Below, in pieces: positions 34,813 to 42,735 of a stretch of 64,000 nucleotides of DNA. The stretch comes from Acetobacteraceae bacterium B3987 (GTDB taxonomy: Bacteria > Pseudomonadota > Alphaproteobacteria > Acetobacterales > Acetobacteraceae), in assembly GCA_026537415.1 (NCBI GenBank), contig JAFNMF010000027.1, positions 1 through 64,000 of the forward strand. Direction: 5' to 3'. Position 1 is the stretch's first letter. The number at the start of each line of letters is the position of its first letter. The notes beneath the pieces are model-generated. The model did no database searches. It saw only the letters and a list, made by a program, of their open reading frames with translations, and was not told where the DNA came from. Both the position numbers and the translations under genes were made by a program.

Positions 34813-35988
34813 ATGCCCATAATCCGCCCGAAATTGGCTATATACCTGTCCCAAACGGTATTTTATGGCAGTGCGGCTTTGCTGGGCCTTGGGACTCTGG
34901 CCGGGTGCCAGAAGAAAACCCCGCCAGTAGCACCGCCGCAATCTGTAGCTGTTATGACCCTGCATGCGCAGAGCGTTCCGCTGGAAACATCTTTGCCGGG
35001 ACGGACTGATGCTTATGAACAGGCGCAGATACGCCCGCAGGTCAGCGGTGTTCTGGTGGCCCGTATGTTTGAAGAGGGCAAAGACGTTCAGGCGGGACAA
35101 CCTCTCTATCAGATTTATATTGCGCCTTTTCAGGCAGCGTTCGATCAGGCTCGTGGTCGGCTGATGGAAGCACAGGCCAGTGCCATCCGTGCCCATGCTC
35201 AGTTGAAGCGGTATAAGGCTCTTGTTGGTCCAAGAGCTATCAGCCGTCAGGATTATGATAATGCGCTGGCAACAGCCCGGCAGGCGGATGCCGAAGTGGT
35301 GCAGGCGCAGGCCGCTGTGGAGACGGCGCAGGTCAATCTGAACTATACCCATGTCCAGTCACCGATTGATGGCCGCATTGGTAGGACACTCTACACGGCA
35401 GGGACGTTGGTTACGGCGAATCAGAGTGCCCCGATTGCGGTGGTCACACGGCTGGACCCGATTTATGTGGATGTTAATCTGGCAGCAGAAGACATGATCC
35501 GCCTGCGGCGTGAACTGGCATCCGGCCAGCTGGAGCGTAAAGGTAATGAAGCTGCCGTGACGCTGGAGCTGCCTGATGGGTCTAGCTATGGCCAGACGGG
35601 CCAGCTGAAGCTCTCCGAAGTTACGGTCGATCCCTCCACGGGGACGCTGGTGATGCGTGCTGTTATGCCCAATCCGGACAAGCTGCTTCTGCCGGGCATG
35701 TTCGTCCATGCCCACATCAAGGAGGGAAGCGACCCGAATGCGCTGCTTCTGCCGCAGGTTGGTGTGCAGCGGACCCCTAAAGGTGAGCCTTACGTCATGG
35801 TGGTGGACGGGCAGAACCATGTTCATATGCGCATGGTTTCACTGGGCCAGACGGTCGGTGCCCGCTGGATGGTCTCCAAAGGGCTGAAAGACGGGGAAAG
35901 GGTGATCGTACAAGGGTTGCAGAAAGTCCATCCTGAGGGAGAGGTCAGGCCGCATGAGGTCAGTCTGGCTGATCTGGGGATGGAGTAA
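34813..35988 (+). CDS. RND efflux periplasmic adaptor lipoprotein (AcrA/MexA type)
   Basis: 391 residues. A lipoprotein signal ends 'LGTLAGC' with C32 as the lipidated residue. Then come the split lipoyl domain ('RPQVSGVLVARMFEEGKDVQ' and 'TYVQSP'-like 'YTHVQSPIDGRIGRTLYTAG'), an alpha-hairpin (about residues 110-180), a beta-barrel domain with 'LDPIYVDVNL', and a membrane-proximal domain. It bridges the inner-membrane RND pump and the outer-membrane channel. The pump gene starts 6 nt after its stop. ATG 34813 has a GAGAGCC stretch upstream. Confidence 0.93.
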   Translation: MPIIRPKLAIYLSQTVFYGSAALLGLGTLAGCQKKTPPVAPPQSVAVMTLHAQSVPLETSLPGRTDAYEQAQIRPQVSGVLVARMFEEGKDVQAGQPLYQIYIAPFQAAFDQARGRLMEAQASAIRAHAQLKRYKALVGPRAISRQDYDNALATARQADAEVVQAQAAVETAQVNLNYTHVQSPIDGRIGRTLYTAGTLVTANQSAPIAVVTRLDPIYVDVNLAAEDMIRLRRELASGQLERKGNEAAVTLELPDGSSYGQTGQLKLSEVTVDPSTGTLVMRAVMPNPDKLLLPGMFVHAHIKEGSDPNALLLPQVGVQRTPKGEPYVMVVDGQNHVHMRMVSLGQTVGARWMVSKGLKDGERVIVQGLQKVHPEGEVRPHEVSLADLGME

Positions 35989-35994
35989 CGGCCC

Positions 35995-38900
35995 ATGTCA
36001 CTCTCACGTTTCTTCATTGACCGCCCCGTTTTTGCCTGGGTGGTGGGGCTGATCATTATGCTTGTGGGTGGTGTGTCCATCACCCGGATGCCTATTGCCC
36101 AGTATCCGACTATTGCTCCGCCGCAGATTGCCGTTGCTGTGGATGACCCCGGTGCCTCGGCCGATACGGTCAATAATACGGTGGTGCGGCCCATTCTTCA
36201 GCAGATGTCTGGGCTGGATCATCTGGAATATTTGTCTGCCCAGTCCTATGGCAGTGGCCACATGGAAATTGACCTGACCTTCGAGCAGGGGACCAATCCC
36301 GATATTGCTCAGGTGCAGGTGCAGAACAAGCTTCAGCTTGCCCAGCCACGTCTGCCGCCGGAGGTGGTTAGTCAGGGGCTGAGTGTTACCAAGGCTGCTA
36401 AGAACTTCATGCTTGTCATCGGGTTCATCTCCACAGATGGCAGCATGAACGGGAAGGATATTTCGGATTACGTGGCATCCAACGTGATGGATCCGCTTTC
36501 CCGTATTTCCGGTGTGGGGGATCATACACTTTTCGGCTCCGAATATGCCATGCGTATCTGGATGGACCCGGATAAACTGTACAAATATGGCCTGACTGTC
36601 GGTGACGTGCAAAGTGCCATTCAGAGCCAGAATATTCAGGTGGCGTCCGGTGAATTAGGTGGCCTGCCTGCCCGTAAGGGAATCGGGTTTGATGCGAACA
36701 TCATCGGTCCAGTCCGTCTGACAGAGCCGGAGCAGTTCAGTAACATGCTGCTGAAGGTCCAGCAGGATGGTAGTCAGGTCCGTATGAAGGATATCGGGCA
36801 TGTGGAGTTGGGCGCACAGAGCTACAATTTTACATCCCGCTATAACAACCAGCCTGCCACGGCTATGGCTCTGAAGTTGGCTCCGGGTGCCAATCAGATG
36901 GTGACGGAAGCGGCTGTCCGGGCCAAAATCACCCAGCTTTCCCAGTTCTTCCCTAAAGGGCTGAAGGTTGTGTACCCGTTGGATACAGAGCCTTTCATTA
37001 CTCACTCCATTGAGGAGGTGATTGAGACATTGCTTGAGGCCATTGCGCTGGTCTTCATTGTGATGCTCGTTTTCCTTCAGAATTTTCGGGCCACGTTGAT
37101 TCCAACCATTGCCGTACCTGTGGTGTTGTTGGGGACGTTCGGTATCCTGTCGGTGCTGGGCTATAGCATCAACACGTTGACCATGTTGGCGATGGTGCTG
37201 GCTGTGGGGCTGCTGGTGGATGATGCCATCGTGGTGGTGGAGAATGTCGAACGTGTGATGAGTGAGAAAAAGCTCTCACCACGGGAGGCAGCTCGTGAAT
37301 CCATGGATGAAATCTCCGGGGCACTGGTGGGTATCGTGCTGGTTCTCAGTGCGGTCTTCCTGCCGATGGCGGCTTTTGGCGGGTCGACAGGGGTGATTTA
37401 TCGGCAGTTTTCCATCACGGTGGTGGCGGCTATGTGGCTGTCTGTTCTGGTGGCGATGGTCATGACACCGGCCCTTTGTGCCACCATGCTCAAGCCGACC
37501 CAGCATGAGGTGCATTTTCGCCCGGCTGTCTGGTTCAACCGGCAGTTCGAGCGACTGACGAACCGCTATATTGGCGGGGTGCGGCACATGCTGCGCTTGC
37601 GTAATCTGGCAATGGTTATTTTCGCTGGTCTGACGGTTCTAGTCGGTTTCCTGTTTATGAAGGTGCCAACGGGCTTCTTGCCGGATGAAGATCAGGCCCT
37701 CATTTTCGGGCAGGTCAGCATGCCTGCCGGGGCGACTGATGCGCAGACAGGGGCCGTCAATCGCCGCATCACGGATTATGTGCTGAAGACCTATGGCCGG
37801 GATGTTGAATCCGTTTTCACCATGAATGGCTTCAGCTTTGCCGGACAGGGGCAGAATGCCGGGGCGTTCTTCATCCGTCTCAAGCCGTGGGATGTGCGGC
37901 CGGGTTATGAACATTCCAGCATGGCCATTGCCAACAAGATTATGAAGCATTTCTGGGGCGACCCGGCAGCACAGATTTACGCCCTGAACCCACCTGCGGT
38001 GATGGAGCTTGGTAACGCCACAGGTTTTGATCTGGAGTTGGAAGATAACGGTCATATCGGTCATCAGGCCTTCCTTGCGGCTCGGAATAAACTTCTGGCA
38101 GCAGCCTCCAAAAATCCGCTGCTCTCCGCCGTGCGTCCGATGGGGCTGGAAGATGCACCTCAGTTCGTGCTGGACCTGAATCGTGAGAAGGCCAATGCAC
38201 AGGGCATCAGCAATGCGGACCTCAATACGACCATTCAGGGGGCGTTCGGGTCCATCTATGTCAATCAGTTTACCCGGAATGACCGCGTAAAGCAGGTCTA
38301 TATTCAGGGTGAGCCGTTCTCCCGTATGACACCGGAGGATCTGAACCGCTGGTATGTCCGCAACAATGTGGGGGACATGGTGCCTTTTAATGCTTTCGCG
38401 TCGGGGCATTGGGTTGTCGGCCCGCAGAAGGTGGAAAACTATAACGGTCTGAACTCTTATGAGATTCAGGGTGTGCCTGCTGTGGGGGTTAGTTCCGGTC
38501 GTGCCGTGGCGGAGATTGAGAAGATCATCAAGACCCTGCCTCCGGGTGTCGGGTATGAATGGACGGGTCTGACCTTCGAGCAGTTGGCCTCTGGCAATGC
38601 TACAGGGCCGCTTTATGCGCTGGCTGTCATCGTGATTCTGCTCTGTCTGGCGGCTCTTTATGAGAGCTGGGCTATTCCGTTTGCCGTGCTGCTGGTGTTG
38701 CCGTTGGGCGTGCTGGGGGCTATCGGCTCGACCCTGTGGCGTGGGCTGAGCAATGACGTGTATTTTCAAGTCGGGCTGCTGACAACGGTCGGTCTGGCCG
38801 TGAAAAATGCCATCTTGATCGTGGAATTTGCCAAATTCTTCTACGACCAGGGCGATACATTAGAAGATGCTGTGCTGAAGGCCGGGCGGGAGCGTCTGCG

Positions 38901-39138
38901 TCCTATCCTGATGACTTCCATTGCCTTTGTCTGTGGTGTGTTTCCGCTGGCTATCGCGACAGGTGCGGGTGCAGCCTCCCGTGTGGCCATCGGTACCTGC
39001 GTGGTGGGCGGGATGATTACCGCTACTGTGTTGGCCGTCTATTTTGTGCCGCTGTTCTTTGTGGTTGTGCTGCGCCTCTTCAAGGTCAAACGGCTTTCGG
39101 AACAGCACAAAGCAGAGCAGGAAGGAGACCACGCATGA
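35995..39138 (+). CDS. RND efflux inner-membrane transporter (AcrB/MexB, HAE1 family)
   Basis: 1047 residues, normal for hydrophobe/amphiphile RND pumps. It begins 'MSLSRFFIDRPVFAWVV' and 'ITRMPIAQYPTIAPP', both diagnostic. The proton relay is intact: 'LAVGLLVDDAIVVVENVERV' holds D409 and D410, and 'TTVGLAVKNAILIVEF' holds K937. Twelve membrane helices and two large periplasmic loops with pore and docking subdomains follow the family plan. It exports drugs, solvents or bile-like compounds; substrate range cannot be read from sequence. The stop overlaps the outer-membrane gene start by four bases. Confidence 0.96.
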   Translation: MSLSRFFIDRPVFAWVVGLIIMLVGGVSITRMPIAQYPTIAPPQIAVAVDDPGASADTVNNTVVRPILQQMSGLDHLEYLSAQSYGSGHMEIDLTFEQGTNPDIAQVQVQNKLQLAQPRLPPEVVSQGLSVTKAAKNFMLVIGFISTDGSMNGKDISDYVASNVMDPLSRISGVGDHTLFGSEYAMRIWMDPDKLYKYGLTVGDVQSAIQSQNIQVASGELGGLPARKGIGFDANIIGPVRLTEPEQFSNMLLKVQQDGSQVRMKDIGHVELGAQSYNFTSRYNNQPATAMALKLAPGANQMVTEAAVRAKITQLSQFFPKGLKVVYPLDTEPFITHSIEEVIETLLEAIALVFIVMLVFLQNFRATLIPTIAVPVVLLGTFGILSVLGYSINTLTMLAMVLAVGLLVDDAIVVVENVERVMSEKKLSPREAARESMDEISGALVGIVLVLSAVFLPMAAFGGSTGVIYRQFSITVVAAMWLSVLVAMVMTPALCATMLKPTQHEVHFRPAVWFNRQFERLTNRYIGGVRHMLRLRNLAMVIFAGLTVLVGFLFMKVPTGFLPDEDQALIFGQVSMPAGATDAQTGAVNRRITDYVLKTYGRDVESVFTMNGFSFAGQGQNAGAFFIRLKPWDVRPGYEHSSMAIANKIMKHFWGDPAAQIYALNPPAVMELGNATGFDLELEDNGHIGHQAFLAARNKLLAAASKNPLLSAVRPMGLEDAPQFVLDLNREKANAQGISNADLNTTIQGAFGSIYVNQFTRNDRVKQVYIQGEPFSRMTPEDLNRWYVRNNVGDMVPFNAFASGHWVVGPQKVENYNGLNSYEIQGVPAVGVSSGRAVAEIEKIIKTLPPGVGYEWTGLTFEQLASGNATGPLYALAVIVILLCLAALYESWAIPFAVLLVLPLGVLGAIGSTLWRGLSNDVYFQVGLLTTVGLAVKNAILIVEFAKFFYDQGDTLEDAVLKAGRERLRPILMTSIAFVCGVFPLAIATGAGAASRVAIGTCVVGGMITATVLAVYFVPLFFVVVLRLFKVKRLSEQHKAEQEGDHA

Positions 39139-40628
39139 GCATGAAACTGCATGGCAGAAACAGGGCTGTTCTTGCGGGGGTGATAGGGCTTGGCAGTCTG
39201 CTGCTCTCTTCCTGCAATATGGCTCCAAAATATCAACGGCCTGACCCGGCAGTGGCGAAGACATACCCGGCAGATGCGGAGATTAAACCGGGTCAGCCAG
39301 TTCATCAGCAGGTGTCTGACCTTGGCTGGGAAGATTTCTTCACGGACCCACGGCTGAAGGCCCTGATTGGCCTCTCCCTTGCCAATAACAGGGATCTTGC
39401 CGCTCAAATGGCGGCTGTGGCCGCCGAACGGGGGCAGTATCAGGTTCAGAATGCGGCTTTGTTTCCGACCATTTCGGTGGGGGCTGGAGCGCAGTATGCA
39501 GGGCCTTCCGATACGGCGGGGTTCTCCTTTGCGCCAGGGGCCGGTGAATCCGTTTCCACCCTGCGTTTCTATCAGACCTCCATCGGTTTCTCGTCGTATG
39601 AGATCGATCTCTGGGGCCGTATCCGCAACATGAGTCAGGCTCAGAAGCAGCAGACATTAAGCACGGCGGAGAATCTACGGAATCTGTGGATCACGACCGT
39701 GTCGCAGGTGGCAAGTACCTACATTCAGTGGTTGGCGGATCGCCGTTTGCTGGACCTTGCCCGGCGTACGGCCCGCACGAGGGCGGATACGTGGCGTTTA
39801 AATAAGCTAGAATATGACCATGGCGAGCTTGATGCCCTGACTCTGGCCCAGAGTGCGGCGGAACTTGAGCAGGCTCGTTCGGATGAGGAAAAAGAAACAC
39901 GGGCAGTCGCAGATGATGAACATGCGTTGCAGCTGCTTGTAGGCGTTCCATTGCCTGCTGATCTGCCTCCTCCTCTGCCTATGGGACGGCAGACGATGAT
40001 TGCTGATCTTCCTGCTGGTTTGCCATCTGACCTGTTGCAGCAGCGACCAGACATTATGGCGGCTGAACATAGCCTGCTAGGAGCTCATGCCTCTGTGGGC
40101 GCAGCACGGGCGGCTTTCTATCCCCGTGTGACGCTAACAGCGAGTGAAGGGACTAGCTCCCTCCAATTTCGTCGCCTGTTCAGTCGCCTAGCGGAAACAT
40201 GGGGGGTATCGCCCAATATCAGCATTCCGTTGCTGACATGGGGTGTCAATGAAGGGAACTTGCGGACAGCCAAGGCCAAGCTGAAACAGAGCGTTGCGGA
40301 ATATCAGAAGGCCATCCAGTCGGCCTTCCGGGAAGTCTCTGATGCTTTGACAGCCCGGGAAACCTACCGCAGGCAGGATAGTCATATGATCGTGTTGGAG
40401 ACACAGGCCCAACGGGCTTACGATCTCGCCCGGATGCGCTATCATGCTGGCATTGACAGTTACCTGACCACATTGGTGCAGGAACGTCAGCTTTATCAGG
40501 CCCAGCAGACCCGTATCATGGTTGAGGCGGCACGTTTCCAGAACATGGTGACCTTGTATCGTGCGTTAGGTGGTGGCTGGAGCCAGAAAAGCCGGGGTGT
40601 ATCTGACACGCCTCCCGGCCATCTATAA
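39135..40628 (+). CDS. RND efflux outer-membrane lipoprotein channel (OprM/NodT family)
   Basis: 497 residues. The signal peptide ends in the lipobox 'LLLSSC' with C27, followed by 'NMAPKYQRPDPAV', typical of NodT/OprM proteins. Two repeated outer-membrane efflux domains follow (about residues 80-270 and 290-485), with 'ISFSSYEIDLWGRIRN'-type motif ('GFSSYEIDLWGR') in the first and 'LLQQRPDIMAAEHSLLGAHA' in the second. It forms a trimeric barrel and periplasmic tunnel. It overlaps the pump gene by ATGA, completing the three-gene operon. Confidence 0.94.
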   Translation: MSMKLHGRNRAVLAGVIGLGSLLLSSCNMAPKYQRPDPAVAKTYPADAEIKPGQPVHQQVSDLGWEDFFTDPRLKALIGLSLANNRDLAAQMAAVAAERGQYQVQNAALFPTISVGAGAQYAGPSDTAGFSFAPGAGESVSTLRFYQTSIGFSSYEIDLWGRIRNMSQAQKQQTLSTAENLRNLWITTVSQVASTYIQWLADRRLLDLARRTARTRADTWRLNKLEYDHGELDALTLAQSAAELEQARSDEEKETRAVADDEHALQLLVGVPLPADLPPPLPMGRQTMIADLPAGLPSDLLQQRPDIMAAEHSLLGAHASVGAARAAFYPRVTLTASEGTSSLQFRRLFSRLAETWGVSPNISIPLLTWGVNEGNLRTAKAKLKQSVAEYQKAIQSAFREVSDALTARETYRRQDSHMIVLETQAQRAYDLARMRYHAGIDSYLTTLVQERQLYQAQQTRIMVEAARFQNMVTLYRALGGGWSQKSRGVSDTPPGHL

Positions 40629-40654
40629 GCGGTCGTGTCGAAGGGAGAGGGCAT

Positions 40655-41008
40655 ATGCGTTTTGTAAAAAAGGCCGGTCTGCTGGTGGGAGCTGGTGTGA
40701 TGTTGGTGAGTGCGGCAGGACTGGCCCCAGCGCAGGCTGATGATTTTAATACGGTCATTAGAAAGCCTATGCCCACCTCTAGCCTGCCTCGGATGCATGC
40801 TGATTACAGCATGTTTCATTTCGTGCCACGAGGTGACGAGGTAACTGTGCAGCCCGAGCGTAACCGCCTTCTTTTTCGTAAGAAAAGTGGTCAGCCGGAT
40901 GGCTATGCGGAACGTCGTGGGGCTGCCATTGTCTATTATGATGCTAGTGGTAAGCCCATTCGCATTCAGCGTCTCACCCCGGAAGAGCTGGATCGGATGA
41001 ATCAGTAA
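40655..41008 (+). CDS. Small secreted protein of unknown function
   Basis: 117 residues. A Sec signal peptide spans about residues 1-28 ('LLVGAGVMLVSAAGLAPAQA'). The mature part of about 90 residues contains 'FHFVPRGDEVTVQPERNRLL' and ends 'QRLTPEELDRMNQ'. It has no cysteines in the mature part and no recognised domain. It begins 26 nt after the efflux channel gene with AGGGAGAGG upstream, so it may be the last gene of the efflux operon. A hairpin GGAGC/GCTCC lies right after its stop (41010-41023). The function is unknown. Confidence 0.75.
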   Translation: MRFVKKAGLLVGAGVMLVSAAGLAPAQADDFNTVIRKPMPTSSLPRMHADYSMFHFVPRGDEVTVQPERNRLLFRKKSGQPDGYAERRGAAIVYYDASGKPIRIQRLTPEELDRMNQ

Positions 41009-41032
41009 GGGAGCCGTAGCTCCGAACCGGCT

Positions 41033-41605
41033 TCAGCGTTTCCACTTCCAGTAGCCATAAAGGCCAAGGCCGGTATAGCCTGCATAAAGCAACGCCGTGA
41101 TGGTGAGTGAGCGGTTGAGGAACAGCCCTGTATAGATCACATCAATGCCCGACCAGAGCAGCCAGCTGACCCGGTGGCGGCGGGCTGTCCAGAGTTGGGC
41201 GAGCAGGCTGGCCCCGCTCAGCCCACCATCCAGCAGGGGTGTAGGGTCATCACTCCAGCGTTGCAGGGCTAGAATCCAAAGGATGGAGAGGATCAGGAAG
41301 AGGCCTGTTTCCAGCATGGCCCGACCAAGGGAAAGAGGTTGGGTCGGAAGTTCGTCAGCCGGTAAGGTGGGGAGATGTTCTGCACCTTTTACGCTTTTTC
41401 TTTTTTCCCGTGCCCACAAGGCCCAGCCATAGAGAATGGCAACGCTGAACACGCCCTGTAGCACTGTGTCTGCGTAGAGATGGGCCTGAAAGAATACCGT
41501 GCCGTAAAAGAGCGTGGCCAGCAGAGAGATGGGCCAACCAATCATGCGGCGTTGTGCGGTCAGCCAGACGCCAGAGGCACTGAACAGGGCGGCGATTAGT
41601 TCCAT
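41033..41605 (-). CDS. PnuC-family vitamin transporter, probably PnuT (thiamine)
   Basis: 190 residues with about seven membrane helices. PnuC-family carriers import a vitamin by facilitated diffusion, followed by trapping through phosphorylation. 'YADTVLQGVFSVAILYGWALW' region (Q49 and the following W motif) and the C-terminal 'YTGLGLYGYWKWKR' match the family. PnuC itself takes nicotinamide riboside, while PnuT takes thiamine. Here the operon is led by a TPP riboswitch and contains a kinase-fold gene, so thiamine is the likely substrate. This is an inference from context. It is the last gene of the operon, three bases after the kinase gene stop. Confidence 0.85.
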   Translation of the reverse strand: MELIAALFSASGVWLTAQRRMIGWPISLLATLFYGTVFFQAHLYADTVLQGVFSVAILYGWALWAREKRKSVKGAEHLPTLPADELPTQPLSLGRAMLETGLFLILSILWILALQRWSDDPTPLLDGGLSGASLLAQLWTARRHRVSWLLWSGIDVIYTGLFLNRSLTITALLYAGYTGLGLYGYWKWKR

Positions 41606-41608
41606 GGG

Positions 41609-42733
41609 TCAGCCTCCTTTCAGCAGCGTTAGCAGAGCTTGTCCTCTGGCTGTATGGAACCACCGGGCATGACCGATGAGATAGTCCCTACGGGAGACTT
41701 CTGCTGCTTCCCTGTTTCCAAGGATATGGCCGTAATAGGCGATCTCCGAGAGGGCAAAGGTGACATGGCAGAGGGGCAGCCAGTAGACTGTGAGCTGTTT
41801 TTCAGTGGCAGTGCGGGGCCGTTGGGCATCATAGGCGTGTAGGAAGGCCAGAAGCTGTTCTTCATGCACGGCTGGAGTACCATTCGGGTCCAGCCAGCTG
41901 ATGAAGCTGCGTTCTATGGCGACGGCGAGGTCAAAAGCTGCACTGGTCAGATCACACATGCCGAAATCGAACGCACGGACCGCCGAGATGTCCTGCCCTT
42001 CCTTGCGCCAGAGCAGGTTGGCCCCATGCCAGTCCCCATGCCCCCAGAGTGGACGGTCATTCGGGAGTAGAGGGAGCAGGGCCTCATGAAAAGGAACCAG
42101 CGGGGGCAGGACATCCCGATATAGGGCCGCAGGTGGGCAGAAGGCCGTCAATCCGGCCTGTTCTGCGGTCCACGGGATGAGACTGTCGGCCAGCCTGTAG
42201 CCTAAGAGGGGATGACGGGCAGAGATGAGCGGCGGATTGTGGCGTGGTGGTGCCTGATAGGTTTCACTGGCTTGATGCAGCCGTGCCAGAAGCGCACCGC
42301 TGGAAGCGGCCTGTGCCGTGCTGTGATAAGGCCGCCATGAATCTAGTCCTCGATAGGCGTCTTGCTCTGTAAAGAGGGGGAAGGCTTCGTAGGTATAATC
42401 AGGCGTGGCGAGGGCTGTCTTTCCATCCTGCATGGGCAAGGGGGCGGCAACGGGCATCCCCTGTTGTGCTAGGTGGGTGGCAAAGCGGTGTTCTTCCGTC
42501 AATGTGTCCGCAGAGCGCAGGGCGCGTCCGTGACGTTTGAGGAACAGCCTTCCACCATCTTCCAGTGCTATGATGGCTGAGGCAGAAAACGGGCGGTGGC
42601 TATGCCAGAGGATGGGATCGTGAGTGGGTCGGACGCCCCAGTGTGGTAGCAGAGGGGGTAGGTCGCTGGCGGCCAAGGGGGGCCAGGCACAGCCATTATA
42701 ACCACTCTCCAGACCAAGGGGGCGTGCCGACAT
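41609..42733 (-). CDS. APH-fold phosphotransferase, candidate thiamine kinase
   Basis: 374 residues. An aminoglycoside-phosphotransferase/choline-kinase fold is shown by 'LFLKRHGR' (ATP-binding Lys, about residue 66), the catalytic loop 'LWGHGDWHGANLLW' (H-G-D...N) and the metal-binding 'VRAFDFGMCDLTSAAFDLA'. Antibiotic resistance is unlikely: the gene sits between a TonB receptor and a PnuC-like carrier under a TPP riboswitch, so a role in phosphorylating imported thiamine, as ThiK does, is the best inference. Gaps to both neighbours are two or three bases, so the three genes form one translational unit. Confidence 0.82.
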   Translation of the reverse strand: MSARPLGLESGYNGCAWPPLAASDLPPLLPHWGVRPTHDPILWHSHRPFSASAIIALEDGGRLFLKRHGRALRSADTLTEEHRFATHLAQQGMPVAAPLPMQDGKTALATPDYTYEAFPLFTEQDAYRGLDSWRPYHSTAQAASSGALLARLHQASETYQAPPRHNPPLISARHPLLGYRLADSLIPWTAEQAGLTAFCPPAALYRDVLPPLVPFHEALLPLLPNDRPLWGHGDWHGANLLWRKEGQDISAVRAFDFGMCDLTSAAFDLAVAIERSFISWLDPNGTPAVHEEQLLAFLHAYDAQRPRTATEKQLTVYWLPLCHVTFALSEIAYYGHILGNREAAEVSRRDYLIGHARWFHTARGQALLTLLKGG

Positions 42734-42735
42734 AC

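Noticed and set aside
37639-38769. 376-codon open frame on the minus strand
   Set aside because: Antisense to the RND pump gene, with high His/Arg/Gln content and no recognisable domain.
41609-42733. Aminoglycoside resistance gene
   Set aside because: The APH fold alone suggests this, but its place in a TPP-riboswitch operon between vitamin uptake genes argues for a salvage kinase.
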